A stretch of 64,000 bases of DNA from Turritopsis dohrnii (Eukaryota > Cnidaria > Hydrozoa > Anthoathecata > Oceaniidae): positions 992,001 to 1,056,000 of the forward strand of contig BQMF02000061.1 in NCBI GenBank assembly GCA_027922465.2, written 5' to 3'. Made by a program: the position numbers and the translations under genes. The notes under the pieces were generated by a model. The model saw only the letters and a list, made by a program, of their open reading frames with translations, was not told where the DNA came from and did no database searches. Of this stretch, positions 23,461-36,247 are shown one piece after another (the first letter of the stretch is position 1; every line of letters begins with the position of its first letter).

Positions 23461-24117
23461 CTGAATTTACGACGGCATTCAGCTTTTGCCGTCGCGAAGC
23501 TGCCGTAAATAAAAGTTACGACGGCAAAATTTTGCCGACAATGTTGTTTGAATACATTGAATATGTCAGGGGTATTCCTGGGAATTCCCCTGACATCTGT
23601 TTATTCTCAAAAGTTTTCTTTCTGACATCTGTTTATTCTCAAACATTTTCTTCCTATGTTCTATACGTTTACGTCACGTCGTCGTTTTAACGATACTCAC
23701 GTAATGCCAAATAGAATTATCAGTTTGGCTTTTGTTTTTGGATGATTTTTTTTCTCCATAAGTTCATATTCTATTCAAGTCAGTTTCGGTTTTGATTTCA
23801 ATACAGATTCTTTTGTGATTTTTCTTTTCGCTTGCCGTGAAATTAGTAAAGAAACGTCAACGTGTAGGTACGTTGTTAGGACAAGTTCACAGCAAATCAC
23901 CTGAGGTTTACAATTTTAACTTCTTGTTCCAGATAACACTATTGATTTATAAACTATATATTTGGTTTATGTTTTGTTAGCCATTATTCTACACCAATAT
24001 TTTTTATTGGAATAAACCAATCAAGTTTTGCCGTCGTCAACATCTTACGCGGCGGAATTTTTTTGCCGTCGTAAATAATGATCTGCCGTCGCAATTTTCA
24101 AATAAGACGGCATTTTT
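23461..24117. mobile_element. Inverted-repeat element with TTTGCCGTCG units, nested in piggyBac
   Basis: The left side (23461-23545) and right side (24028-24117) both carry clusters of ACGACGGCAAAA or its complement TTTTGCCGTCGT: TTTACGACGGCATTC at the left, TTGCCGTCGTAAATAATG at the right. CTCTG appears just outside both ends (23460 and 24121), perhaps the target duplication. Interior without coding capacity. It interrupts the transposase gene. Confidence 0.5.
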
Positions 24118-24733
24118 GCAACTCTGCTCAAATTATGTCGGTGTTGAGCCTGTTGGATCTGTTCAAAGATGGAGCAAACCAGATCAAAGTAGAGTGCAAG
24201 TTCCATGTCCGCAGATCGTCATTGCTTACAACAAGTCAATGGGTGGTGTTGATCTCGCGGATACGCTGATTTCACTCTACAGAATACCCTGCAAAACCCA
24301 CCGTTGGTACATCAAGGTGTTCTGGCATTTAGTCGATATAGCAAAGGTGAATAGTTGGATTCTTTATCGGCGACATTGTGAGCAAAAACAAATCCCCAAA
24401 AAGAAGCAACTATCCCTTTTGAATTTTTCGATAGGTTTGGCTGATGCTCTCATGAATTCGAGCCAAACTCCAACACCCTCTAGAGGAAGACCACCAAAGA
24501 GACCCCTTGAAAATGAGGAAGCGGTACCACAGAAACCGGGAAAATCACCAGCGCAACCCAATCCCTGTACCGACGTGAGGTATGATGGAGTTAATCATTG
24601 GCCACAAGCAGTCAAAGATAAGAGGAGATGCCGAAACTGTCAGGCATCAGTCCGTATGATGTGCAGCAAATGCAAAATTTACCTTTGTATTTTACCGGAA
24701 AGGAACTGTTTTAAGAAATTCCATTGTAAATAA
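24116..24733 (+). pseudogene. piggyBac-type transposase, C-terminal fragment
   Basis: 205 codons equivalent to the end of a DDE transposase of the piggyBac (PGBD) group. Diagnostic parts: SNYVGVEPVGSVQRW, AYNKSMGGVDLADTLISLYR, HRWYIKVFWHLVDIAKVNSW, a basic proline-rich linker (about residues 117-150), and a C-terminal zinc-binding Cys/His cluster, CRNCQ then CSKCKIYLCILPERNCF and FH. The two N-terminal catalytic aspartates of the family lie upstream and are missing; the sequence immediately 5' belongs to the nested element. Cannot act alone. Confidence 0.88.
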
Positions 24734-25000
24734 ACGTTTATATGATAAAACAACTTCATAAAATAGGCTTTACTTACTTCACCTTTTTATTGAAAAAAAT
24801 TAGACATCATCCGAAATTACCTGTTTTTTCTGAACCTTGACGCTCAATGATGCCATTTGGCACCATCCCTAAATTGGCCCAAAAAATTGAAATTTTGGGA
24901 AAATTTTTTTTTTCACGTATTTTGTACCAGAAAATAAGTGTACTACCCAAAAATCAAATTTTTATCATAATTAACCATAATTTGTGCATGAAAGGGTTAA

Positions 25001-25997
25001 TGCTGCTTTATTGAGGTAACAGAGGTAACGGAAGCACATCAATCTTCTGAACAATCTTTTCAAATTTTGTCTGTCAGCGAAGGTTACGAAAGTTTTCATC
25101 TCATAGAATAGAATAGTAACAAACGCCGCATCCAAACGCTAAAATTTGTAAGGCAATACGGTACACACGGTTGTTTATATCGAGAGAATCTACTTGTAGC
25201 GGTAGCTGGTGTTAAATGAACATTGCTTTGCCTTTGCAACCCATCCTGTTTGTTCTGAAAAGGATAAAAGTATAGGTGGAACGTGAAGGATATTCGGAAT
25301 TAAAATCAAATCTGACTTCTAAACGAATTCAAAGTTCAGTCTGTTTTGAGTGTTGATCAGTTTACCCGACCTCCATTGCGATAACAAGTTTTTCATATAA
25401 ACTCAAATTAGGGGACTCTCCGTCATCGTTTGAAAAACGTCATCCACTGATGCAGATAGGATATGAGAGAAAATCAATACACTTTATATAAATCCAATTT
25501 ATTAGTTCGAATACACATCTATAGTACCGCTCATACAAAAACACGTTGTTTAGGGGATGGGGGACTAGTAAACTCAGTGGGGAACAATCTCGATGATGAA
25601 TAAACTTGGTGACGAATCAAATCGGTAAAAGAAAACAAAACTATTTCAGCTTTTTTGTTTAATTCTGTTTACAATTTCAAATGGCACATGTATAAAACAG
25701 TTTTAGCGATAGGAAAAATTCATAAAGTTTGAACACAACAACAACAAAGCGAAGGCTTGAGAGTGAACTGGAATATCGGAATAGAAACGGCATAGAAACG
25801 GGTTTCCGAGAAAAAAAATATAGGCGAAAATTTCATAAAAAATACGATCGTTCAACATTTTGTTTGTTTGTTGAGCAGGTTAATTTCAAACATTAAAGGA
25901 AGAAAAACAATAATAAAGCATTAATGAAAAAATTAGAATTCATTCAACCCCAAAGACTTATAAATAATTTTTGCTCGTATGGTATCTATGGCAACTA
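25001..25997. other. 3' flank of the kinectin-like gene
   Basis: No gene. The part next to 25997 is presumably the 3' UTR of the minus-strand kinectin-like gene. A possible alternative coding end near 25360-25430 was examined and rejected. Confidence 0.4.
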
Positions 25998-28900
25998 TCA
26001 CACGGACGTCCCAATGTTACTATTACCAACAAGTGCCTATAAAGAAGATCACAAACACGTCATCTTACACCTTTCTACCGCGAGTAAATAATCTCAGCAC
26101 CATTTGTTTATTCACTTTATTTTCCGTGTATAGTTTACATGAAGTATTACCTGTTGCATAGCGTCATCTATTTGATTCTGTATCTGTTTACTTTGAGCAG
26201 ATTCCAATTCCTATACGGGAAGACAGTAAGAATACAGACTAATTAAGGGGCAACCAACACATACATAGTACACATATACATTATACTGTACATACACACA
26301 TAATATACTATTAACTTAACGCGACTCTGTGATATACCTGTATTCTTGCTTCGGCAGCCTTTAATTTAGATTCCAAATTCAAAGCCTACAATAAAATGAG
26401 CTAATTAGAGAAACTTGCCATCAGAGGTTATGCAAAAAAGATTTGTTTTGTTAGAAGAAAAAAAATACTCATTCAAAACGATTTTATTAGAAATTTCATA
26501 CCTTATCTTTATCGGATTGCTCCTCCTGAAAAGACTTCTCTAGGTCGTTCAGCTTCGTACTCAAATTAAACTTTTCTTCCTTCAATTCATCAACCTGTCT
26601 GTGAAGTTCCTACAAATATTGAGCCAATCATTGCTTTTAAGTTCATATCACGAGTCAATCATTGTTCGTAAGTTCGGCACGAACCAATCATTGTTCGTCA
26701 GTTCATAACAAAAACGTTTAAACAGCACAAAAATACTTTAAGCAGGTCAAGTAAGGTCAGTAGCGTTCAAGTTAATGTGTTACAGTTATGTGTACAGGTT
26801 TCAGGTAATTCCTAACCACAACTCCTTAACACTCCATGAGCGTCGCAATCGGTTGGTTTTTTTTAAAGCTAACAAAGTTCTTTAGTTCTCATGTCAGAAA
26901 TTACCTCGGCATCAGGCGTCTCAATATCAACAATCACACGGTCCCGTTCTTCACGTAAGTCCTCCTTCAACTCTTCAATTTCTAAGTACAACTTCTAATA
27001 CCAAAACAAAGCTTCATTAATAGCAATATCAGAAAAGAAGAATTATAAAAACATTACGAGCACACATGACAGAATAAGTTGACGGCAATTACACCTATGG
27101 TAGTATCATTATTCACATATTTTTTGACACACCTTTTGTAGGAAATCACGGGCATATCAACATAAACAGATGATGGAACACGTACTGATCTAAACTATTT
27201 CAAAAAGCACCTAGCTGCTACATTTATCAATACAAACTTCAGTAGTTGTTAGGTGTATACGTTTGTTACGTGTGCATGTATTTGTGTATGCATGTTACTG
27301 TTACATCAGATCATGTTACATTGTCATTTATGTGACAAGTGATTGGTTAACAGACTTACTCCAATCAGCTTGTCTTTTTCCTTGTCACTTTTGCCGCTTG
27401 ATTTCGAAGCATTTTCCACAGCAGTCAGCTGGTCTTTCAACTTCTTCAGTTCTTTTGCATGCATATCTGATAAATTAGCCTTCTCTTTATCATGACTGTC
27501 TTTCAGCTGCTTGAGATCAGCTTCAGCACTTCCACTCTTTTCCCTAAGTTGTTTATATTCACGGATAAGCAAGTCACGTTCTGATATTGTCTTCTTCAAT
27601 TTTGTGTTCAGATCATTTACTTCGCTCTCTGATGACGACTGTTTGTCTTCAAGCTGCAAAAGCAAGAACGAAAATCATGTCAACTACTACTTGCGGCAAG
27701 TTTAAAATCAGTCCTATGTGACAGAGCAAAGAGATTTAATAGATATAATAATCAAAAAAGACATATAGATGTTTTTGATTTCCTTCACAACACGAAATCT
27801 ATCATTTACCTGTTTTTTTACCAATTCAAGCTGTTCCTTTATTGTTTTTAATTCATCTTCAAGCTATAACAATAAAATCAATTGATAATTCTGGTTTGGA
27901 TTCAACAATATGAGACCTAGTTGAATAGTATAGCTTACCTCGTTGTTGGAAGAATCATTCAAGTTTTTCTCTGCCTAAAATGAACACAAAGATAGACGTG
28001 AGAGTTACATAAACATAATAGGCAGGAATTGCAATTAAGTCAAAAAAAATTCTTCCCTAAGAGTGGCATTTTTCAAAACTTAATCAGACAAAAGGGAAAA
28101 TCTTATTTTTATTTATTTTATTTGGTATTGTTTTACGTGGCTAGCCTCACTCAGCTGCTATTGCATCTGCTTTCCAGGAGGGGCCACGGCTTAGGTTGGA
28201 GGAAGTATTTGACACTCTTATGAGTGACACAAACCCAGTCAAGGGGCCTGTGCTCTTCTGAATGACTTCCTGCAACACCCGATATATCATCTACCCAATT
28301 TCCCTCACATGGCGTGGCGTAGTGCATTCACTTGCACATGGTGAATCGCCGCCAAGGGAAATTGAACCCCGACCTCCCGCATGAAATACGAGAGTGATAA
28401 CCGCTATACTACGGCGCTTCATCAAAAATAATACGTACTTGTTGTAGACTTTCTTGTAATTTTTTGTTCTCTGCTTTTTCTTTATCTAATGCCAGTTGTG
28501 TTTCTTTCAAAGTTTGCTCCATCTAAAGAGAATAAAGAAGATATGGAAAATAAAGATTTTTGGTGGCACAATTCTGATGGTAAGTAAGAGTATTAAAATG
28601 ACGAAGATGAAAGCATGCAACAGAAACTCCATGGTTAGTCTCATCAGATGTAAAAGAGTTTGTTACGTGGTAAGTTACCTTAGGATGTATAATTTTGGTC
28701 AGTGTGTATGTGAAGCCATGTTTTTTCTTTTTGGAAGGTGTTGTGTCAATGTGTTCCTGAACGTACAATTTATGATGAATAAAAAAACCCCTCCAACAAA
28801 AGAAACGATGTGTCATGTAAGTTCTCATGTTTCAGTCTATCACTCTTTGTGAATAGCAAATCAAATGTCTATCGGTTGTCATGTGATGTATTATTGTAAT

Positions 28901-31900
28901 AGCTAATCAATGTTTAAAGCTGTTTCAGTTGCTATGATTTGCTGAACTGAACTGAAGCTTTTTCCGGCTTTAACCACATGACTGCAATGACAGCATGACT
29001 AGGAAAGTTTAGTTTATATATCACTCACATTCTTACAATCAAATCCCTTGTCACTGTCTTTCTAGTAGAAATGCAAAACTCACTCACTCACTCTGGGTTT
29101 TGGCCAGATGATAAATGTCAATTTATACATTGTAATATGTGTAGGTTCTGTACGGCACAGTAACTAAAACAGCTTTTGTCTATTTGACAGTTTCGCAAAC
29201 ATAATGATTCACTGAGAAAATTCAACAAATACCTGTGCCACTTCTTCCTTCTCGAACCCATGTTCTTTCAATACTTCCTCTAATTCACTAACTTTTTTAT
29301 TGGCATCTTGAAGTTCGGAATCTTTTTCATCAACTTTCTTTTGCCATTTTGCTACTTCAGCATCAACACCAACCTGCAACCTACTTAGCATTGATTCCTA
29401 TGAAATAATGTAAAAAAGGTCATAGTAACATAGAACCTCCCTTATCAAGTGTGATATGACATTTGAGATATTGAAAAACATACAGTATCAGCTAAGACAG
29501 ATTTTAAATGGGTATTATCGGTTTGAAGTTTTTCCAATTCATCGTCATTTCCTGACTTCTAAAATGCAAAAGATATTTTGTTTAATAAGAAACACAAGGT
29601 TGCATATACAGGCCTAGCTCACAAAAAAAAGACAAAAAGAAACCTTGGCAGCTGCTCGTGCATCTTCAAGGTCTTTCAATAATTGCTGATTTTCTTTTTT
29701 TAGTTCGTCTACTTTTGGGTTAGATGCATTTTGTAAATTATCTTCATAACTTTCAAAGAATTTACTCAAATCAGCACTGTCAAGTGTCGGGATTTTTATT
29801 CCAGGATGTAATCGTTTTAAACCTTTCATTAATTCAACTTCCATTTGTTTGATTTTTTTATTGCTACCCTCTTCAGATTTGGATAATGCATCCACAGCCT
29901 TCCAATTCTTTTCACGTAATTCCTAATAGAAAACATTTTGTGTAAAAGGCCTAGAAATTTCGTTTACAAGGATAACATGTAAGTACCACTACCTTGGTTA
30001 TGTTTTGTACTATCTATAACTTACATTATTTTTAGTTTTTAAGCTGTCCAGAGATTCCTGTATTGTTGATAGTTTATTTTTTTCTTCCTGAAGTTCAGAC
30101 TCTAGTTTTGCGATAGTGCTGTTTGTTAAAGATTCGTCAGCTTTAGTTGGAGCTTTAATTTCCTTTTGAAGATCTTCTACTTCTTTCAATAATTCTTCAA
30201 TTCTTTTATCTTTTTCAGCAACAATGCTTGATGTTGTCGTCACATCACTTTCTTTAGCACTCAAACACTTTTGAGCATTGTCAAGGTCAGATTGTATTTT
30301 CTGAAAAAAGATTAATCAGTTCAAATAGATCCATCAAATAACCTTTTTCCATTTTACACAATGTATAAAGATGTATACTCAAAACCAAGATAAACAAAAC
30401 AACAATCACAGAAGAAGACATAAAAGAAATACTGCAATTACTTTTAATTCTTTTTCTTTGCTTTGCAATGCAGCACGAACATCAGATAAAGTTGAATCAG
30501 ATTCATTCAGTTTTGCTTGAGTCTTTGACAATTCATTTTCAGCTTCAGACAATTTTTCTTGTGTTTGTTGAAGTTTGGGAGATTCGGTTGATACCACAGG
30601 TGCACTTCGCTGTAAGGTTTCAAGTTCCACTTTCGCTTTTTGATTCTCACTCTTAGATTGCTGTAGTTCATGTGTCAGATTCCTGTTTTGTGCATCCACT
30701 TTCATTAGCTGTTCATTAACTTCCTGTAGCCTTTGAGATAAGGCATTTTCACTCTCGGACTGTAAAATTAAAACAAGCAAAATGATAAATACTATACTAC
30801 AACTCCTAAAAGAAATCCAATATCAACATCACTCACCTTAGCTCTTTGTGCATTCTGTATTTGCTTTTCAATTTGCTGATATTGTATTCTTGAATTGTCA
30901 AGGTCTTGACGTAGTTGCTTGTTACCTTGCTGTAATTGAGTAAGTTCATTCATCAACGACTTCTTATCTTCTGACCTGAAATATCAAAAATTAGAAAAAC
31001 AAAATAACATAACCAAAAGTCAAAAAGGAGACCTTGGAACTTGTGAAGAAATTCACTTACAACTGTTGTGCTCGCATGGTTGCATGTCCATTTTCCTAAT
31101 AAGTAGTAACAAAACCAGATTAAGAAATAAAGGTTTCCTTTCCTTGGTTATCATTTTACGATTCTAAATTCACAAAAGAAAAGCCACCTCTTTTAAACGT
31201 TGTAGTTCCAAATGGGATGCTTCATCAATGAGCTGCTGCAATCGTTGGATTTGAGTTTGTGTGCTTTGCATTTCGGACAAGTGTTGCTCCTCCATTCTCT
31301 TTCTCACTGTCTCATTTTCCTTTGCCTTTAATAAATGTACACAGATAATCACTACTATAGCACAATCAAATAGAAACATGTTCTGGATAGGTAAGCTTTC
31401 AAGTAGAATTGTTATGAATGCCATTGAAAAATAGATAGCCCAAAACATAATGAACTATGTGAGAATGGAAAGTCTTAGGAGTGTCTATCGTTATAAATGT
31501 TTTATAACATTAGGATACTGACTTGCTGAGCCAACCTATTTCCAACTTGCGTTTGTAGACTTTGCTTTTGATGACGTTCCTGCTGTAATTCCAACCTCAA
31601 TTCTTTGTTTTTGTGAGCCACACTTTGAGCATTTTTGCGTTCTTCCATTAATTGAATATCCATTTCAGAAATTTGCTTCTTAAGTTGTTCCACTGGATCA
31701 CCTTTTTGATTTGGCTAAAAAAGACATCAATGCTCAAAGAACTCAAAATTTTAAGGCACTGTTTAAGGTACTGTTAAACACAGGTCAGTTATAACATCAA
31801 TCAACTAGTAGCCTTGTCGTAGAGTCCTTGCTTCCTGTTTGGGAGGTTGTAGGTTCAATCGCTAACCGAGTCATGTCAGCGACTATAACCCCAGAACCTT

Positions 31901-34613
31901 CATTTATAGTAGCACCTTAAGGAAAGGCAGAGGCCATCATCCTGGGTGAATAATAGTAAAAATTAAAAAAAAATCACCTTTTTCCATTGCTCATTTTCAT
32001 TTTGCTTTGCCAGCAGTGAATCGATTACTTCTTGAAGTTCTGCTGACCCTAGTTGTGCATTCTGTATATCATTCACTAACTTTCTTGCAGTTTGTGCCCC
32101 TGTTAACATACATCAACCATCAGTTACAGTGAAATAGTGACAGATGGAAACTTTAGCACAAATTAGTACTGAAAGTCATTAATTAAATACAAGAAGGCAG
32201 GAAAGCATTTTAGAAAATGTTCAAACTTTACTGAAGCTGTTTGAAATGTCTCTAGTGATCTTGAGAGATTATGATTTAGGCAATGATATACTTTGCTTCG
32301 GAGTAAAATCATTCTAAATCACTTAAAACATCATTATAATTATCAGTCATTTAGTGTCATAATGTTTTCAGAATATTACAAACTATTACGAGCCTTAACA
32401 AAAATGCATCTTGAAAATATTTACGAAAATATTTGCATGTACTGTGTAAAATTTTTAAGAATGATTTTTGAAAATAACTTCTTCTATTGACAGTTGATAC
32501 CATAGTTGGTATTCCTAATTCTGAATGGACCTCCTAAATCCGAAAGCTAAAAAACCCAAAAATTAATGTCACAAAAACATAATCCATAATTATCAAATTC
32601 AAAACATATCACTTTATGAAACAGAGAAAAAGAGAGCAACTATCAGCAAAAAGTGAAGAACGGACGGTGAAGAATCATGGTGTAGTTATAAAGGCCTATT
32701 TATTTCATTATCTTGTTAAAAAGTGTCCTTCTCCGCTGCGAATTGGTGTGCAAAAACATTTTTGACTAATTTTATCATTGAATTGACTTTTAAAAGCATT
32801 TGCTGAAACAATTTCCATTCTTCAACTAATATAAAACATAAACTTTCGTCCAGTCAGAGCCCTCTGTTACGTAGATATTTCACGTACAGAGGTGGTCATT
32901 ATTATTCTTTATCCATAAACACATAGAGCTCAAAATGTTATGCATGACTCACAAGGGAGCAGTCAACTTAGATGTTTGTTATATAGTTTCAAGCAATTAG
33001 GAAGGCCGTTCGAAATTAGGAACATTGACAGTAGCTTTTAGATCTAGTACAAACAAATTGATATTAATAAAAAACATAAAAACAACAAGTTCTCTAAAAA
33101 TAAGCAAAGGCTTTTCAGTATATTATACCATCTTCAGTGCTATAACACATTATGTGTATATACTGGGTGAGTATAGTGGAATCCTTTACCTATATTTTAG
33201 TGAATTACTTTTCTAATTTGGTTGAGTAGAAAAAAAGTTATGGACAAATAACTGGAAGCAGTCCTTGTAAAAATCTTTGAGAAATGAACAAAAAAGCCAA
33301 TCAAAATGTCTCAAAACAAGATTTATGTTTTTATTGCAAACCAGAAGGGAATGAAAGACATTCACAATTAAATGTGCTAAAACGTGTTTTACTTAATAAT
33401 TAAGTTGACTTAAAAGTTCAAACTTTAACATTTTCTTAAAACTTTATTCAATTAAAGTTTTTATAAAGACTGTCTTGCATAAAATACTGAGAAATGCCAC
33501 AACCCCGTACAACAAAGAGCTTGGGTATGCATCCAGTTTGCTGGGGTAAATATTTCTAAAGAGTCTTCTTTCAATCTCCATATCCTTTTCATTAACATTG
33601 TCGAATTTAATCAAGGAATCACACAGGAATATTAGGAATAAAGGGATTGGTTCTTTTTATAAACTTGTAATATACATAGTTTATGTGGTAAAAACATATG
33701 TCATTCCACCAATATCAGAAATCAAGTCTACTTCATTTGCAAGTCTAGACCTGCAGATGAAGTAGTATACTTAGTAATACATTGTTGAATTGTCATACCA
33801 TCATATGCACAAGTTTAGATAAAAAGAACAGCTTTCATCCTATGCATCTACAAATTTTTCATACACTTGGATTTTAAAAATAATCAGAAAGGAAGGAAAT
33901 GTTTCAGTCAGTATACAATATCAAAAGTGTAAACTACCTTCTCTGGCGTTCTCTGGCTCAACAGCTTTAGGTGTTTTTTTCTTTCCAGATTTATTCTTCT
34001 TTTGAGAGGTTTCTGGTGGTGGAGGTAGTGGCGGCTCAGCTGAAACAGATACTTCCTCTTCAGCAACTATTATGACTTCTTCTTCTGGGAATGATTTACC
34101 AGCTTCAACAGCAGTTTCCTGATTGACAGTTATCGTTTCTTCAACAACCTTTTTAGCTTTTTTTTGTTTTTTGGACTTTTCTTGCTTGGGCTTTTTTACG
34201 TCTTCTGTCGTATTGTCAGGGATGACTTCTTCAGACAACTCACTCTTTTTATTTTTCTTACTTGAATTCTTTTTACTATTTTCTTCTTGTTTTTCAGGAG
34301 GGACGGCAACTGATTCACAGCTTGGCTCATCGTCATCAACACCCGAGTCAACTTCTACACCATCTGGGTCCTCTGATTTTTTCTTGCTGTCCTTTTTATT
34401 TTTTGATTTGGCCCATTTTTTATTGACTTTCTTTGATTTAGAGCTACCTTGTAACGAATTCAGCAAAGCCTCCTGTTCCTTTTTCTGTGCAGCCACGACA
34501 TCTTCAAATGTTTGTTCTTTACTTGCAAACAAAACTAAACCAAGTAAAAAGGCTACAGCTAATGTAACACCGATCAAGACATACACTCCAGTAAACCCAA
34601 CAACTTCCAGCAT
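25998..34613 (-). CDS. Kinectin/p180 (RRBP1)-like ER membrane coiled-coil protein
   Basis: Likely an ER membrane protein linking the ER to kinesin, microtubules or ribosomes, as kinectin and p180 do. Exons, in coding order: 34613-33938, 32099-31978, 31714-31523, 31325-31188, 31095-31061, 30975-30837, 30759-30442, 30300-30025, 29922-29644, 29558-29484, 29397-29233, 28522-28439, 27974-27939, 27863-27810, 27653-27360, 26994-26905, 26609-26502, 26385-26338, 26210-26151, 26036-25998; about 1075 residues. Exon 1 (225 aa) has an N-terminal membrane anchor (VYVLIGVTLAVAFLLGLVLF), then EQTFEDVVAAQKKEQ, close to the kinectin/RRBP1 start, then a Lys-rich stretch and a PPLPPPPE segment. The other exons are heptad coiled coil; exon 9 has the family-like REKNWKAVDAL. 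Nearly all introns after the second are phase 0. The last exon (ALVGNSNIGTSV then stop) is inferred from phase and a TTTATAG acceptor. Confidence 0.88.
28095..28425 (-). mobile_element. tRNA-derived SINE in a kinectin-like intron
   Basis: Reading on the minus strand from 28425: a tRNA-like head GCGCCGTAGTATAGCGGTTA (A box) followed at about 50 bases by GGGGTTCAATTTCCC (B box), with an anticodon-arm-like segment whose loop is ATTTCAT. A roughly 230-base unrelated body follows, ending in a tail of AATACC, AAATAAAAT and A-rich bases at 28095-28130. Stems are degenerate, so it is a SINE rather than a working tRNA. Located in the intron 27975-28438. Confidence 0.75.
31803..31975 (+). mobile_element. 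Probable tRNA-derived SINE in a kinectin-like intron
   Basis: A B-box-like GTAGGTTCAATCGCT at 31849-31863 follows GGGAGGTT, as in tRNA T-arms. An A-box-like segment GTCGTAGAGTCC lies about 35 bases upstream. The copy ends in an A-rich tail, AATAATAGTAAAAATT and nine A. Antisense to the host gene. The head is poorly preserved. Confidence 0.5.
33060..33150 (-). ncRNA. PLE end with hammerhead-like fold in kinectin-like intron 1
   Basis: On the minus strand: CTGAAGA, U, a 5-bp stem GGTAT/ATACT with loop AAT, then GAAA, then AGCCTTTGCT forming a short stem III. The flanks (CATAAAAACAACAAG, AATAAGCAAAGGC) match the PLE-1 end at 38145-38185. The CUGANGA and GAAA core residues are all present, so this copy keeps a plausible ribozyme core although the rest of the element is gone. 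Stem I is not convincing. Confidence 0.5.
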
Positions 34614-35450
34614 GATTTTGGTGAATTATTAACCAATGTGAGAGGTTAAGAGCCTGTCCTATAAATTCCCGAAGATGTGGCAGGAAAACAGATACAGTGA
34701 AAGAAGTGATTTTCGAATTATTCCGACACTGTCAATGTTGTTGTTATTTTTAGCAACTTCTTCAACATTATCCGTAACAGAAGTTGATGATTTTTTTATC
34801 AATAATCTAAAAGACTAAGTACAAGGTTGTTAAGTGTTTAAATGCACGTGGCAGTAACATATCAGTTAGTAGGTCGAAAACAAACTTTCAGTGAAACTTC
34901 AGAATTCGTAAGTTTACGAACATTAGCAGAAGTTCTTGTGTAGTAACTAACTTAATGCAATTGTAAATAAATCGACTCAATGATTTTTAAAATGACATAT
35001 AGCTAAAAAGTTATCATTAAACATGGGAAACCTTGTTATGACATCAATTTCACGCGTCGTCGGTCGTCTTACCGTCAACTTTTTAAAAATTTCACTCTCC
35101 CCAGTGTCCTGAAGAATCAAAATAATAACAAAAATGGTAACGTGATCGTGAAATAAAAAGCCAATCTAGCTGTTTTTAGCATTACTTTTACTGGTATTAT
35201 TCAAGCATGATGAGTAGGGGCCTGAAGACCCGGTACTGATAAATTATTCGTTAGCCTTTCATTATTTTTGAAATCCCGTAAAATCAAAAGAAAGGTTTGC
35301 ACTCCTTTCAGCAGAGCATTCTACACATATTTTTGTTTTTGCGCGCATTTGATGATGATGTTGGTTGATGAATGATGCCCTTCAGTCTTGCCAACACTGA
35401 CTTCTTACTGTCAGTAAAAAATAAAATAGAACATAACAGCCAGTGAATAA
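34614..35450. other. 5' flank of the kinectin-like gene
   Basis: Presumed promoter and 5' UTR of the minus-strand gene; a CpG-containing patch (CACGCGTCGTCGGTCGTC) lies at 35053-35070. No coding sequence or RNA gene seen. Confidence 0.4.
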
Positions 35451-35756
35451 TTATTATATTAAAAACACATTTTAAAAATTCCACTTAAACAAAGCTTTTC
35501 GTAAGACACAGGCTTACATTATCAAGTTAGATAAATTACAAATTTTAAAAAGAGTCCTTATATACAAGTTTTGCATCTATTAAAAACCAATTTGTAATAG
35601 AACAATAAAGAATATACACACAAATAATTGCTAAAAAGTCATCCGAGACCTGGAGAAGAAAAAGAAACAAAAGAAACCATGTAAAATCAAAATGAGACCA
35701 AAGAGTTGTAAACAAAGAAAACAAAACAAATTAATAAATAAAACTAAGAGTTCACG

Positions 35757-36247
35757 TTACACCATTTCGAAAGAGCGCAAGGCTTTTAATATCTTTTTGA
35801 TCATTTAATGAAGGCTTAAGAGTCATTATGTGATATGCTTCAAGAATTTTACGCTTATGAGTGTCCTTAGGAGCTCTTTCGATATGACCGACCAATGAAA
35901 TTCGTGTGTTGGATTTCCCACCAAGTGCTTGGATGGTTCCGATTTTTCGGAACTAGAATTATGCTCTTTCCATCGAATATCAGCGTTTCGTTTAGTCTCA
36001 CCTATGTAGACAGCTTTACAAGTACACTCTCCTTTGCAGATGATATTGATTGCTAGTGTGTTTTACTTTATCTTTCAAAGGGAACAACGATCTTAATTTG
36101 GAAGTAATCCACGTATAAACTACTTGGACTTTGTTATGGCAAAAACGTTCAATTTGTTCAACAACTTTCCTAATCTTCACTTCATTTTTAGGGCAAAACG
36201 GTATTTTTATAAATACTTTTCTTCTTTCCTCAAACAGCCATGCTGGA
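35757..36247 (-). pseudogene. PLE-2 protein, C-terminal fragment (antisense arm)
   Basis: Begins abruptly at the inversion junction with PAWLFEERRKVFIKIPF, continues through RKVVEQIERFCHNKVQ to the GIY-YIG endonuclease part and the same end (FRNGVT then stop near 35757) as the plus arm. It lacks all of the reverse transcriptase core. Confidence 0.8.

Larger units (their letters stand above)
22977..25000 (+). mobile_element. Truncated piggyBac-type DNA transposon
   Basis: The right end reads GTGCATGAAAGGG followed by TTAA (24997-25000), the expected piggyBac end with TTAA target. The left end TTACCCTTTCCTGCAC (from 22977) is its near complement with one A lost. Subterminal GGTGCCATATGGCATC (22996, repeated at 23347) and GATGCCATTTGGCACC (24850) are mirrored. 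It encodes only the C-terminal part of the transposase (24116-24733). The middle is replaced by another inverted-repeat element. Not autonomous. Confidence 0.72.

Noticed and set aside
25375..25430. Alternative last exon for the kinectin-like gene (DDGESPNLSLYEKLVIAMEV then stop)
   Set aside because: The frame is attractive but the only acceptor upstream is followed by an in-frame TGA, and the exon at 26036-25998 fits phase and splice sites better.
28340..28425. A functional tRNA gene on the minus strand
   Set aside because: A and B boxes are present, but the T stem and acceptor stem have mismatches and the segment is fused to a SINE body and A-rich tail.
34123..34632. 169-codon plus-strand frame rich in Phe, Leu and Ser
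   Set aside because: It is the antisense shadow of exon 1 of the kinectin-like gene, whose Lys/Glu-rich sequence gives few stops on the other strand.
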